The notes beneath the pieces were generated by a model. It searched no databases. It saw only the letters and a list, made by a program, of their open reading frames with translations, and had not been told where the DNA came from. This document shows positions 1-10,124 of a DNA stretch of 64,000 bases, one piece after another (within the stretch, counting starts at the first letter, position 1; each line of letters opens with the position of its first letter). Made by a program: the position numbers and the translations under genes. Source of the DNA: Isoperla grammatica. Lineage: Eukaryota; Arthropoda; Insecta; Plecoptera; Perlodidae. The stretch is taken from assembly GCA_945910005.1 (NCBI GenBank), contig OX246749.1, positions 30,453,811-30,517,810 on the forward strand, read 5' to 3'.

Positions 1-48
1 TCCGCGTTATGAGTGCCTGCTTGCGTCCGTCGTACAATAACAAAGCAA

Positions 49-543
49 TTATAGGGCGTTGTCTACCACAATAGACTTCTTTGTATTGTACCTTGATGGG
101 GCAATTATAGGTTTCCACGTAGCACTCAGTGTATAACCTCCCTCCCTATTGAAATTAAGGGGATGTTTCTCTATTTCAATAGCCTCTCTGATCAATCTAG
201 GTACCAAATGTTTGGTTTTGGCCAGCACTTCGGTTCTAACAAAATCTATTTCATGTAAAGATGAAGTTATATTGACTACTGCATGTTCAGCTATGGCAGA
301 ACACTTTATGTTGGCCAATTTGGTGTGTCTCTTATGTTCTTTGATGCGGGTGCTTATGGTCCTCCCCGTTTGCCCTATGTACACCTGGCCACACCTGCAT
401 GGTACTTTATACACTCCTTCTGTATGGTGTTCAATCCTATCTTTTATAGGGCGTAAACAGTCTGCACATGCGCGGGTGCGTCTAGCATTTAAACTGCTAT
501 TTGCACCCAAGTTGTTTTCACCCAAGTGTGGTGTGTCCAACAC
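49..543 (-). pseudogene. Penelope-like element GIY-YIG endonuclease fragment
   Basis: The reading frame encodes a GIY-YIG nuclease domain: the motif VYIGQTGR is followed by an Arg-rich KEHKRH helix, a AEHAV segment, and the C-terminal LIREAIEIEKHPLNFNRE block. This arrangement is typical of the endonuclease that follows the reverse transcriptase in Penelope-like retroelements, where it nicks target DNA. A Cys-rich CADCLRP stretch precedes the domain. No reverse transcriptase lies upstream on this strand. The open frame simply begins inside the adjacent minisatellite, so the listed Met is not a real start and the element is 5' truncated or rearranged. The frame ends at a normal stop about 50 bp from the window edge. 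I am confident of the family, less so of the exact breakpoint. Confidence 0.8.
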
Positions 544-1512
544 TTAAAATGCTATTTGCACCCAAGTTCTGCACATGCGCGGGTGTGTCCAGCATTTAAA
601 ATGCTATTTGCACCCAAGTTGTTTTCACCCAAGTGTGGTGTGTCCAACACTTAAAAATAAAATGCTATTTGCACCCAAGTTCTGCACATGCGCGGGTGTG
701 TCCAGCATTTAAAATGCTATTTGCACCCAAGTTGTTTTCACCCAAGTGTGGTGTGTCCAACACTTAAAAATAAAATGCTATTTGCACCCAAGTTCTGCAC
801 ATGCGCGGGTGTGTCCAGCATTTAAAATACTATTTGCACCAAAGTTGTTTTCACCCAAGTGTGGTGTGTCCTACACTTAAAATGCTATTTGCACCCAAGT
901 TGTTTTCACCCAAGTGTGGTGTGTCCAACACTTAAAATGCTATTTCTCCCCAAGTTCTGCACATGCACGGGTGTGTCCAGCATTTAAAATGCTATTGGCA
1001 CCCAAGTTGTTTTCACCCAAGTTGGGTGTGTCCAACACTTGAAATGCTATTTGCACCCAAGTCATTTTCACCCAAGTTGGGTGTGTCCAACACCTAAAAT
1101 GCTATTTGCACCCAAGTTATTTTCACCCAAGTTGGGTGTATCCAACACTTAAAGTGCTATTTGCACCTAAGTTATTTTCACCCAAGTTGGGTGTGTCGAA
1201 CACTTAAAATGCTATTTGTACCCATGTTGTTTTCACCCAAGTTGGGTGTGCCCAACATTTAAATGCTATTTGCACCCAAGTAAAAACCCAACATCTGTGA
1301 AAACAACTTGGTTGCAAATAGCATTTTAGGTGTTGGACACACCTAGCTTGGGTGAAAATAACTTGGATGCAAATAGCATTTTAAGTGTTGGACACACCCA
1401 ACTTGGGTGAAAATAACTTGGGTGCAAATAGCATTTTAGGTGTTGGACACACCCAACTTGGGTGAAAATAACTTGGGTGCAAATAGCATTTTAAATGCTG
1501 GACACACCCGCG
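480..1512. repeat. Composite minisatellite with an inverted distal part
   Basis: Two related half-units of about 52 and 55 bp alternate. One has the core CTGCACATGCGCGGGTGTGT, the other CACCCAAGT(G)TGGTGTGTCC; both share AAATGCTATTTGCACCCAAG. From about 970 only the second type continues. Near 1285 the array flips orientation, and about four units run in reverse to 1512, making a long potential hairpin with 1030-1275. The proximal edge overlaps the 5' end of the GIY-YIG reading frame. The last reversed unit is interrupted at 1512 by the gypsy insertion and resumes at 6174. Confidence 0.85.
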
Positions 1513-1705
1513 TGTACTAACTTATTACTGAACTTGAATAAGTATACACATATTTACTGGTACAATATGTAGGTTTATTTCGTGATTAAACGACACAGAT
1601 ACATTGTGTGAACCACACGGCAAGACTGCCTCCATTGACTGCTCCGGGGCTCTTCCGGTGACGTCACATCCGAAGAAGTCGGAGCCTTCTAAACTGCCTA
1701 GTACA
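1513..1705 (-). repeat. 3' LTR of gypsy element 1
   Basis: This copy is identical to 5981-6173 except for a two-base difference near 1530. It contains an AATAAA polyadenylation signal on the minus strand (1574-1579) and a palindromic TGACGTCA CRE-like site (1659-1666) in a position suited to U3 control. Confidence 0.95.
1659..1666. promoter_or_regulatory. CRE-like palindrome in LTR
   Basis: The sequence is TGACGTCA, the consensus CREB/ATF site, conserved at 6127-6134 in the other LTR. A role in driving the element is inference. Confidence 0.35.
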
Positions 1706-1720
1706 ACTTCTCCCTCTTCC
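1706..1720 (-). other. Polypurine tract of gypsy element 1
   Basis: On the minus strand the 15 bases GGAAGAGGGAGAAGT directly abut the 3' LTR. This is where the plus-strand primer is expected for LTR retroelements. Confidence 0.85.
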
Positions 1721-1834
1721 ATCCTTGGAGATAGGCATCACTTTACAATTTACATTGATTACATAATTGTATAATTTGACAATTACTTGACATTGCAAAC
1801 AAGGTATGAATAAGATTAATACTAGTTCTAAGAT

Positions 1835-3736
1835 CTACAAGTTCAAGCGCTCCACTGGCTTAGGTTCTCTTTTAGAGCGACGAAGTGGTAGGTCTACCGG
1901 TGAAGGAAGACAGGCCTCATTGGTAGGTTTCGCAGGGCTACAGCTTACAGGGCTACTTTCAATTTCTTGTGGCATTACTTCCTGCTCATCTAACCCTTCC
2001 AATTTTACCTGTGGAGACCTCCTTAATGGTTTATCTTCGTGCTTTTGCTCTGACAACTGAGATACTCTAAGGTGGTCAGCGTGAACAAAACGCTTCCTAA
2101 AATTAACATTTACAATGTAGGTTACTAAACTAACAACCTTTACAATCCTTCCAGGTTGCCACTTTTCTGTCTCTCCACGCACACATTTCACCAACACCTT
2201 ATCTCCTTCTTTAAATACCCTCTCTTGTTTGAGACATTTATCCCTGAGACATTTTTTTTGACTCTGCTTTTCCTGCATTCTGAAATTAAAATGTGGTTTT
2301 AAACAGGCCAGACGTGTTCTCGGTTTTCGTTTGAGCAACAGTTCAGCCGGTGTAATTTCTGTTACTGAATGGGGTGTGTTTCGGTATGAAAACAAAAAGT
2401 TATTGAGCCTATGCTGCATAGAACGAACTGTCGAGTTTTCCTCGTCCTCTAGTACCTGCTTCAACAAGGCTGACTTTAAGGTTCTCACTGCTCGTTCTGC
2501 AGAGCCATTAGATTTAGGATGAATGGGCGGACTGAACTTTAGTGCTATGGCATTCTGTTTACAAAAGTTTGCAAATTCCTGTGAACTGAATGGCGGTCCA
2601 TTATCTACCACCAGTTCCTCAGGCAAACCAAATACTGAAAACACTTTTTGGAATTTTTCGATGGTCTTTTCAGCTATCGTACTCCCCATGATTTCCACTT
2701 CTAACCATTTGGAATGTACATCATAAATTAACAGAAAATGTTTACCTTCTTTTTGAGCAAAATCGGCATGTAACCTTTGCCATACTCTAGTCGTCCATGA
2801 CCAACTATGAAGTGGTACTGACTCTGATTTTTGTTGAGTTGTTTGGCAAATTTTACATGTCTTTATTGTTTCTACAATATCATCATCTAAGTTTGGCCAC
2901 CATACATAACTCCGGGATAACATTTTCATCCGGGTTGTGCCTGGATGCTCTTCGTGCAATAGTTTGATTACAGTTTTACGTAAGGAAGTTGGAATGATTA
3001 CACGGTTACCCCAAGTTACACATCCTGCATCGGTGGGGAGCTCTAGCCGTTTATGAAAATAGGGTAACAGGGTATCATTGGTTATCTTTTCAGGCCAACC
3101 ATTTAACGTTAGGTCATAAACTTTACCTAATATCTCATCATTTCTGGTGGCTTTACTGATATCATCCGATGATATGGGCAAAAGTGACGAAGGAGAAAAG
3201 TAATTCACCTGCTTTTCTTTGTCATCGGTGCACCTGGGAAGTGGTAACCTTGACATTGCATCGGCTGGGGCCATATCTTTGCCCTTCCGGTACTTAATGT
3301 CGTAGTTGTATCCCGACAACAAAATTGCCCACCTCTGCATTCTCGCTGCAGCTAATGCTGGCAAACGACTTTTTGAACCTAAAATAGATGCTAAGGGCTG
3401 ATGGTCTGTTACCAACAAGAACTTACGCCCATAAAGATATTTATGAAACTTTTTTACCGCATAGATGAGAGCTAAAGCCTCTTTTTCGGTCTGTGCATAA
3501 TTACACTCTGCACTGGTTAAAACTCGAGATGCAAACGCCACTGGTCTTTCTATACCCTGTTCGGTTACCTGGGACAAGACCGCTCCTATACCATATGGAG
3601 ATGCATCAGCTGCTACCACTATGGGCTTACTGCAGTCGAAATGCATAAGAACCTGACTGCTTAACAATAACTGCTTACTATCATCAAATGCTTTTTGAGT
3701 TTCTTGGTTCCAACCCCACTCTAATTCGGACGTCAA
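1835..3736 (-). CDS. Gypsy element 1 pol: RNase H and integrase
   Basis: This is the downstream part of the polyprotein, in the same frame as the gag-RT part but separated by one stop codon (3743-3745). The first codon after the break is TTG, so it is probably not an independent gene. Residues ~30-165 form RNase H with DASPYG and TDHQPL. Residues ~258-296 form the HHCC integrase zinc domain (H...H...CKIC). The DD35E catalytic core shows Asp ~323 in HADFAQ, Asp ~380 in VDNGPPF and Glu ~415 in NGSAERAV. A basic C-terminal region with a VLVKC/PGRIV SH3-like segment follows. All key catalytic residues are present. The product would act with the RT on the element RNA and cDNA. Confidence 0.93.
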   Translation of the reverse strand: MTSELEWGWNQETQKAFDDSKQLLLSSQVLMHFDCSKPIVVAADASPYGIGAVLSQVTEQGIERPVAFASRVLTSAECNYAQTEKEALALIYAVKKFHKYLYGRKFLLVTDHQPLASILGSKSRLPALAAARMQRWAILLSGYNYDIKYRKGKDMAPADAMSRLPLPRCTDDKEKQVNYFSPSSLLPISSDDISKATRNDEILGKVYDLTLNGWPEKITNDTLLPYFHKRLELPTDAGCVTWGNRVIIPTSLRKTVIKLLHEEHPGTTRMKMLSRSYVWWPNLDDDIVETIKTCKICQTTQQKSESVPLHSWSWTTRVWQRLHADFAQKEGKHFLLIYDVHSKWLEVEIMGSTIAEKTIEKFQKVFSVFGLPEELVVDNGPPFSSQEFANFCKQNAIALKFSPPIHPKSNGSAERAVRTLKSALLKQVLEDEENSTVRSMQHRLNNFLFSYRNTPHSVTEITPAELLLKRKPRTRLACLKPHFNFRMQEKQSQKKCLRDKCLKQERVFKEGDKVLVKCVRGETEKWQPGRIVKVVSLVTYIVNVNFRKRFVHADHLRVSQLSEQKHEDKPLRRSPQVKLEGLDEQEVMPQEIESSPVSCSPAKPTNEACLPSPVDLPLRRSKREPKPVERLNL

Positions 3737-3742
3737 GTTATA

Positions 3743-5848
3743 TTAAGGCTTCAATACCGTTGATAACATCGGCAAAAACTTATGATAATACTGGACTAAC
3801 CCTAGATACGATTTAAGTTGTGCCACGTTCTCTGGTACCGGTGCATTCATCAATGCCTCTACCTTTTCCTGAGTTGGGTGAATACCGTCCCCATCAATGA
3901 TGTGTCCGACGTATTCAACCGAAGTCACCAAGAATTCACATTTCTTTTCTTTTATTCTGAAATTGTATTTCTCCAAACGCTCAAACACCCTATATGATCT
4001 TTCTTTACATTCTAGTTCGTCTTTACCAGATACTAGTATATCATCAAGGAAGCAAGTTACCCCTGGTATTCCTCTAAGTACTTGATCCATTATTGATTGA
4101 AATATGGATGGGGCACTGCTAATACCATACACTAACCGGGTATACCTAAACAATCCCAAATGAGTATTCACTGTCAGTAATTCTTGCGAACTTTCACCTA
4201 CTGCTACTTGTTGATATGCGTTGGCTAGGTCAAGCTTCGTGAACACTTTACACCCGGCCCAATTTATTGACATATCCTCAAATGTAGGCAACGGATAATG
4301 CTCCGTTTTAGATGCTTGATTTAGGGTTGCCTTAAAATCCCCACAAAGCCTTATACCCCCATCAGGTTTGGGTACCGCTAGTATCGGTGTAGCCCACTCG
4401 CTATGTTTTACTGGTTCTAGGATACCTGCCTTTTGTTGGCGCTCTAACTCTTCTTTCACTTTATCTCTTAATGCAAAGGGAACACTGTAAGCTTTACCGT
4501 AAACAGGACTCACCCCCTCTTTAAGGACAATGTTAGCCCTAAACTTACGGATCTCCCCGGTCTGTTCACTGAACACCGATTGAAATTTCTCTTTTAACGT
4601 ATCAACAAATTGCTTTCTCTGTGGAGCCAGTACAGGCTTAGTTACAGAATTTATTGTACACATTGATTTCCAATCCAATGGAATTTTGCTTAACCAGTCC
4701 CTACCTAACAGAATTGGGTCTGACATTTTTCCACTTTTCACCACAACCATGGTCAGACTACCATATGAGGTACCTTGGTACTCCACACTTACCCCTATTT
4801 CTCCCACTACAGGAAGACTAGAACCATTGTAGGTAGACAATTTAACACTACTAGGAGCTAGTTTCACACCTTTTGATACCAGTTTCTTGTATACTTCATG
4901 TTCATGTGGTATTACGGTACATACTGCTCCCGTATCTACATTTAGAAGCACTGGAACCGTTTCTATGTCCATTGTTACTTCGTATGCAGACTTAGGTCTA
5001 AGTTTCACTTTCTCACACGCATACACTACATGGAGAATATCACTTTCTTCTGACAAAGAAGCTTCCCCCTCTGTAAAATGCACTTTCGATTTTGACTGAG
5101 TAGGCTTTTCACCTTTTGACTTACACCTTTTGCTTATATGGCCCACTTTTTGGCACACAAAACACTTCCACTCTTTAGCAGGACACTCTGCTGCATTATG
5201 GGACCTCCCACAACGATCACATTTACTAGTGGACTGCTTCTGGGATCTGGACTCGCCCTCGGACTTGTTCCACTTCTTGTTATTCTTCTTTATTTGATTT
5301 ACGCCTCCTGCTGACGACACTGGTTGACTGGTCAGTAAACGAGCTTGTTGGAAAGCCATTTCCATACTTTTGGCAAGCACCACTGCATTGTTGAAAGTCA
5401 AATTACTCTGTGTTAGCAGTTCCTTTTGAATATCTTTGTCACGTATTCCGCACATAAACCGGTCACGCAACGCCTCACACAAAAAGGTTTTAAACTCACA
5501 CGTAGCTGCAAGATGCCGCAGAGCTACTTCATATTCTGCCACCGTTTCACCCTCGCCTTGACTGCGGGAATAGAACGTAAAACGTTCCGCTACTACGTTC
5601 CTTTTTGGTGCGTAGTGGTGACGTAAGATTTGCACTAACTGTGTGTAGGATTGATCCCCTGGAAGGTCGGGTGACACCAAGTCCTTCAATACGGTGTAGC
5701 TTTTTGCGCCAATCACTGAAATGAACGCTGCCACTTTATCACTGTCCTCGATTTTATTTGCCTTGAAATATTGTTCCAACCGTTCTATATACGACGTGAA
5801 CTCTGATACGTTTCCATCAAACTGTTCGATGTGCCCAAACTTGGCCAT
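3743..5848 (-). CDS. Gypsy element 1 gag-protease-reverse transcriptase
   Basis: A 701-residue frame starts at MAKFGH, 132 bp inside the 5' LTR. Residues 1-180 are a retrotransposon capsid-like region. Two zinc knuckles lie at ~210-242 (CDRCGRSHNAAEC and CFVCQKVGHISKRC). The aspartic protease motif DTGA is at ~304. Reverse transcriptase runs from about 430, with its catalytic FLDD at ~601 (a common variant of YXDD in this lineage). The frame stops just after the RT thumb at 3743-3745, while the homologous protein continues in the same frame. This is a single nonsense codon rather than a frameshift, so the copy was probably active very recently or is complemented by intact relatives. Confidence 0.94.
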   Translation of the reverse strand: MAKFGHIEQFDGNVSEFTSYIERLEQYFKANKIEDSDKVAAFISVIGAKSYTVLKDLVSPDLPGDQSYTQLVQILRHHYAPKRNVVAERFTFYSRSQGEGETVAEYEVALRHLAATCEFKTFLCEALRDRFMCGIRDKDIQKELLTQSNLTFNNAVVLAKSMEMAFQQARLLTSQPVSSAGGVNQIKKNNKKWNKSEGESRSQKQSTSKCDRCGRSHNAAECPAKEWKCFVCQKVGHISKRCKSKGEKPTQSKSKVHFTEGEASLSEESDILHVVYACEKVKLRPKSAYEVTMDIETVPVLLNVDTGAVCTVIPHEHEVYKKLVSKGVKLAPSSVKLSTYNGSSLPVVGEIGVSVEYQGTSYGSLTMVVVKSGKMSDPILLGRDWLSKIPLDWKSMCTINSVTKPVLAPQRKQFVDTLKEKFQSVFSEQTGEIRKFRANIVLKEGVSPVYGKAYSVPFALRDKVKEELERQQKAGILEPVKHSEWATPILAVPKPDGGIRLCGDFKATLNQASKTEHYPLPTFEDMSINWAGCKVFTKLDLANAYQQVAVGESSQELLTVNTHLGLFRYTRLVYGISSAPSIFQSIMDQVLRGIPGVTCFLDDILVSGKDELECKERSYRVFERLEKYNFRIKEKKCEFLVTSVEYVGHIIDGDGIHPTQEKVEALMNAPVPENVAQLKSYLGLVQYYHKFLPMLSTVLKP

Positions 5849-5965
5849 GATACAACGAGAAGAAGGAGCACTGGCCTAAGCCTAGGCCTAGACTATGCAA
5901 CCACGTGTTTGACGAAATTGAAATCAGGTATTACCGCACTTTACTCACGTTGGATTACGTAAAAA

Positions 5966-5979
5966 CATCCTCGTCGCCA
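5966..5979 (-). other. Primer binding site candidate, gypsy element 1
   Basis: One base inside the 5' LTR the minus strand reads TGGCGACGAGGATG. The leading TGG (complement of tRNA CCA) fits a tRNA primer site. A near-identical TGGCGACGGGGATG occurs in the third gypsy element, which supports function. The tRNA is not identified. Confidence 0.7.
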
Positions 5980-5980
5980 T

Positions 5981-6173
5981 TGTACTAACTTATTACTAGA
6001 CTTGAATAAGTATACACATATTTACTGGTACAATATGTAGGTTTATTTCGTGATTAAACGACACAGATACATTGTGTGAACCACACGGCAAGACTGCCTC
6101 CATTGACTGCTCCGGGGCTCTTCCGGTGACGTCACATCCGAAGAAGTCGGAGCCTTCTAAACTGCCTAGTACA
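5981..6173 (-). repeat. 5' LTR of gypsy element 1
   Basis: This is the partner of 1513-1705, of the same length, and contains the element promoter. It carries the TGACGTCA palindrome at 6127-6134. The 5-bp target duplicate CCGCG follows at 6174-6178. Confidence 0.95.
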
Positions 6174-6245
6174 CCGCGCATGCGCAGAACTTGGGTAAAA
6201 ATAGCATATTGAATGTTGCGCTCACCCAACTTGAGTGCAAATAGC
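6174..6245. repeat. Remainder of the minisatellite split by gypsy element 1
   Basis: The sequence CCGCGCATGCGCAGAACTTG and the following AAATAGC and CACCCAACTTG segments match the reversed half-units at 1285-1512. Joining the two sides after removing one CCGCG gives an ordinary repeat unit, confirming the insertion site. Confidence 0.85.
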
Positions 6246-6552
6246 CACTCCGTATAATGGGGCGGCGTACAACAAACAGCTACACTGCAGCGCTTCGAGC
6301 GTTCCGGCCACTGAGCTTTGCCTGCTAGAATCAACCGAAAACCTCTCTAGAAGCCAGTGCACTAATTAATATTGGGAAATTGTCCATTGATTCCAAAGAA
6401 GTCAAGTAGCATTTCAAACAACTTAGAAATTGGCGTTGTTGAAAGTTGTGAGTAGGCCTATTCAATATTCAGTGACTGTTGGCCGGATCGCTCGCAAAGC
6501 ACTCTGTGCACTTGTTACGCCTCCCCATTAATTGGAAATGTATTTGCAGCAG
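6246..6552. other. No gene seen
   Basis: Non-coding sequence with no convincing open frame, RNA gene or repeat boundary. Confidence 0.5.
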
Positions 6553-6555
6553 TTA

Positions 6556-6842
6556 AGAGCCAGTTTACACAAATGACCAATGACTATTGGTTAAGCGATT
6601 TGAGCCATAAGCAAAACGTGCTGACGTTCACACAACTTGACTTTTGACTATTGACTATTGACTAACGAATTGAAAATATCTCAAACCTTAGTCAAGTCTA
6701 AGTCACAGCCAATCAGCGCACAGATGTTTCACCTGCAGCCAATGAAATGAGTCTTGTTAGTTTTGTGGCTTGACTAAGAAATAACCACAATAGGGTTGTA
6801 GTCAATAGTCAATAATCACTAGTCATTTGTGTGGACACAGCT
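6556..6842. mobile_element. Harbinger-like MITE with TTA target duplication
   Basis: Imperfect terminal inverted repeats begin AGAGCCAGTTTACACAAATG on the left and AGCTGTGTCCACACAAATG on the right (reverse complement), continuing through GACTATTGACTA blocks. TTA flanks both ends (6553-6555, 6843-6845), as for PIF/Harbinger. At 287 bp it has no coding capacity. Confidence 0.7.
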
Positions 6843-7004
6843 TTACACACGCATGAACAGCGTTGTTGGCGCTGTGTTAAATTATAATGAAGAGCTGGAA
6901 ATCAATTAACCTATCTGCATCCAGCCCAATCATGGTAGGCCTAATTATCTATTGAGGCGACCCAGTTTCTTGAACGGTAGTCTCCGCAAAAATCTGGACC
7001 TGTA

Positions 7005-7735
7005 ATTTTCTCAAATAGTGAGAGCTTTTCTTTTCCATGAAGAACTAGCCATGACTTACGACATATAACGTGGCCGTACAGCAACCTTCCTCATGCTTTC
7101 GTCACAGGCGAGGAATCCGCCCCCACTCGTAGTCCATCAGTGATCGGTATTTGCGTGGGCTTGTCTCGGGCGGTTCGCTGGTTGTCTACGAGCTGCTCGC
7201 CCGAGACGAAAGCATGTGTAAGGTAGTCTTGGGGCGAGTTTACACTGGACTTATCACAATGCATGCAAGAGATGGTTAGTAGATTGTCGTGGACCTGTAG
7301 GCCCTACATACCTCGTCTCAGGCTTCCTACCGGGATCTGCGCTGACAAGAGTATATCTCGGAAGACAACTATCTGCAACAACAATACAAGTCAATGAAAA
7401 CAGATCCTGTGTGTCCATTGGTCAATAATGGGCAAGTTAGGACTATTCACACACCACTATTCAGGCCATTCACAAGAAATTCATTATGGCATCAAAATAT
7501 TGTATTTCCTAGCCTATATCAATTCAAAGTGCATAATATATAAACACTTTTATTTTTTTAATTTGCGCATGTATGTTATCGCTTTCACTATTTTCACGTA
7601 TGTATTCAACAGTATGTTTTTGGCAAAGATTCCAGAAAAACGATAACTTACATTGGGATTTCACTGTAATCGACATCACCATAACGTTTCATGTAATAGA
7701 CTTCGAAACTCAAATAAATGCTATTATTATTATTT
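7005..7735. repeat. Dispersed repeat family, copy 1 (shared with 46630-47560)
   Basis: The blocks TCTGCAACAACAATACAAGT, ACCTGTAGGCCCTACATACC and AAACTCAAATAAATGCTATT match the second copy in order. This copy has one internal ~150-bp unit where the other has three, and both end in an ATT-type microsatellite. Sequence 7081-7230 is extra here and carries an inverted pair (CATGCTTTCGTC and its complement). Class of element unknown. Confidence 0.7.
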
Positions 7736-8758
7736 ACTCTTAATACACAAGAGAATAAAATATTTCACTGGCATGATTTGATACAAGAAAACTGAAAATA
7801 TTAACATTACATCAATAGATAACAAAACACGACTAGGTAGGCTTACTGGAAAATAGAACTAAAATTGATATTTGCTATTATTAATTAGTAAATATCTAGA
7901 CATGTGTGAGGCCAAGCAGTATTTGTCTCATTGTTAAAACATGTGCTCAAATTTATCTATCAGCAAATGGACATAGACGACGCCATCTGAACATAAAAAT
8001 CAACAATATATTTATTTATTTAACAAAATAAACATGTTCTGGTGACTAACTCAGCCACTTTGGCTCTCCATCCAAGTATACACAACTAATTAATTAACAA
8101 TACACACTATGACCCCACAGCAGCAGTAACCCCGCTACGACAGACATTATTGTTGTCGAATGTCCCGAGTTAGTCTCGTTGCCAACGGGTGGGATTCAGG
8201 GGGCCGCGTATTTGCGAGCCAGTGCGGAGGAGTTTCCCACCGGTCTTAGGAAATAGACGCTCAACAAAACATCAATGCCGAGAATAACACAACTCCGCTG
8301 TTATATGGATTAATCAAGACGACGGCTGGTCTTGAGGGGTATTTGTATTAGTGCCGGTCTTCGTGTTGGTAAATGTTACAATCTCGAAACTGCGTAGCGG
8401 CCAACTCACAGTATCGTTTCAGCCCATTACCAATTATTCAAACCGTGTTTTGTGTGAAGGTGAAAACAAATAGTAAAGAAAAAGGTCCCATAGATTTCTC
8501 TACGGACAGATTAGTATTACAAATTATTGTAACTCTATGACATCTGTATTCGAGGTTAAATGTTGCAAAACACACTCATGCGGTAGTAATGCGAACTAAT
8601 GGAGTCGTGTTGCCAGCGCCCTTGTGTATGATTCTAATGTTGAGTTATATAACACAGTGGTTATTAAAAGCTGGGGGACTGAGTGCACTGGCCCATACAT
8701 AGCTAGTAGTATACATGCATTGCAACAAAGCACATAAATGAAATTACGTCCCCCACTG
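7736..8758. other. No gene seen
   Basis: AT-rich non-coding sequence; only short chance frames. No repeat edge could be defined. Confidence 0.5.
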
Positions 8759-8766
8759 AAAGTTAC

Positions 8767-9467
8767 GGTAATTGTTTAGTATCACTGATCGCGTTTCGTA
8801 CTCACTTTTTTTCTGTATTCCTTTGCGATATTGATCATATGCGCAGTACATAATTGTTATTTCATGATTTATCTGTAAGCTCCAGTGATTTTCAATACAA
8901 ATAGACTCTCCTTTCATATTAAATTATCGTTTTGAAGTTGCATCGATTTGACAACACAATCACGTTAAATATGGCAATATGGCGGACGTGCGAGGGCGCA
9001 GCTGTTCAGAGTACACATAAAGTGTGGTCTACTAACGAAAGGACATGACGTTTCTAGTTGTCTAATTGTCTCTTGCGCCCGAAAGTGACTTTGCCCGAGG
9101 TTAGGGGGTGGTTTTGGATAGTTTGCCAGAGGTTAGGGGGGGGGGGGTTTGGATGTACGTGCAAACTAGGCCCCTACGATTAAATACCCCTTCTTCAAAT
9201 TATGCAGTGATTTCGTTATTTTACCTTCTACATTGGCAGCACTGCACCGGACACAAGCAGGAAACAAGGAAGAAGACGCCAACTTTTCATACAAAAACTT
9301 CAAACAATCATTTATTACTCTTAAAAACTAACTACAATATTATAATAAGCATCAAAAGAAAGACAATTAAACATTGTTCAATAAAAATAACACTTTAAAC
9401 AAGACTTTGGCGTTTTTCATTGGAAAAAGTGAGTAAGAAGCGCGATCAGTGATACTAAACAAATACC
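8767..9467. mobile_element. Non-autonomous DNA transposon with 8-bp target duplication
   Basis: The 701-bp unit has inverted ends of about 40 bp, beginning GGTA(A/T)TTGTTTAGTATCACTG and continuing into GATCGCG and ACTCACTTTTT. The 8-bp direct repeat AAAGTTAC flanks it at 8759-8766 and 9468-9475. An 8-bp duplication fits hAT, P or Merlin superfamilies, but the ends lack the hAT CAG start, so I leave the superfamily open. The interior contains an 11-base G run (9136-9146) and no transposase. Confidence 0.85.
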
Positions 9468-9475
9468 AAAGTTAC

Positions 9476-10121
9476 CTACTTCTTGTAGCCTACCTGAATG
9501 GGTGGATAATAAACTAAATGTGTCATACCACCCAGTATGATGGCCACATAAAATACAAATGTGACAACTGACAACATTACGTCACAAATTACATGCACAC
9601 AAAGCTGGCGATTGCTGGCTGATTAATTACGAACAAGGTTATATTACTGTTAAGTAAGCCTAATCATTTAATAGATAATGCATATGACTTGTTTAATATC
9701 GTTGTAGAGTTATTATTACATTCATTCATATTATATGTAAATCACACAAAGATTTGTATTGTGTGTGTAAACAAATCACTGCGATGTTACCTAGACACAG
9801 AATATTTAGACCACATTTACTACTGTCGAATGGTGCTGTCTGTCTACTAATATCATGCATCGTTTCTAATTGTCTAAACACAAAATTCAAATGCAATGTA
9901 AACCTGGCCAATAAATGTAGAACCAGGTGACTAGCCTAGCATTGCAACAAGCACGAAGCGCCAGCCCTACAGCGATCATGTATGTGGCTGACGTCAAGCG
10001 CGGGGCGGACGGAAACGAGTGCGCCAGAGTGCCAGATCTGAGCAAGGAAGAATATTGGCAGACCGTGGGCTAGGCCCTATCAAGGTCCAGCATTCGTCTT
10101 CATTGTACTTTACTTTAAGTC
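9476..10121. other. No gene seen
   Basis: Non-coding sequence without recognisable features. Confidence 0.5.
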
Positions 10122-10124
10122 TAT

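Larger units (their letters stand above)
1513..6173 (-). mobile_element. Young full-length Ty3/gypsy LTR retrotransposon (element 1)
   Basis: A 4661-bp element has two 193-bp LTRs with TG...CA ends (reading TGTACTA...TAGTACA), a primer-binding-site candidate, a polypurine tract, and gag-protease-RT-RNase H-integrase in that order on the minus strand. Five-base direct repeats CCGCG (1508-1512 and 6174-6178) flank it, as expected of gypsy integration. The LTRs differ only at two adjacent positions near their plus-strand left end, so insertion was recent. Zinc knuckle, FLDD active site and integrase order resemble the K02A2.6/Mag-like lineage. One in-frame stop at 3743-3745 interrupts the polyprotein. 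Confidence 0.95.

Noticed and set aside
1..1512. Hammerhead ribozyme of the kind found in Penelope-element repeats
   Set aside because: I looked for CTGATGA and GAAA core motifs in pairing context on both strands here and at 12.8 kb and 48.3 kb and did not find a complete core.
7093..7219. Inverted pair CATGCTTTCGTC as a MITE
   Set aside because: Only about 12 bp match and no target duplication is visible.
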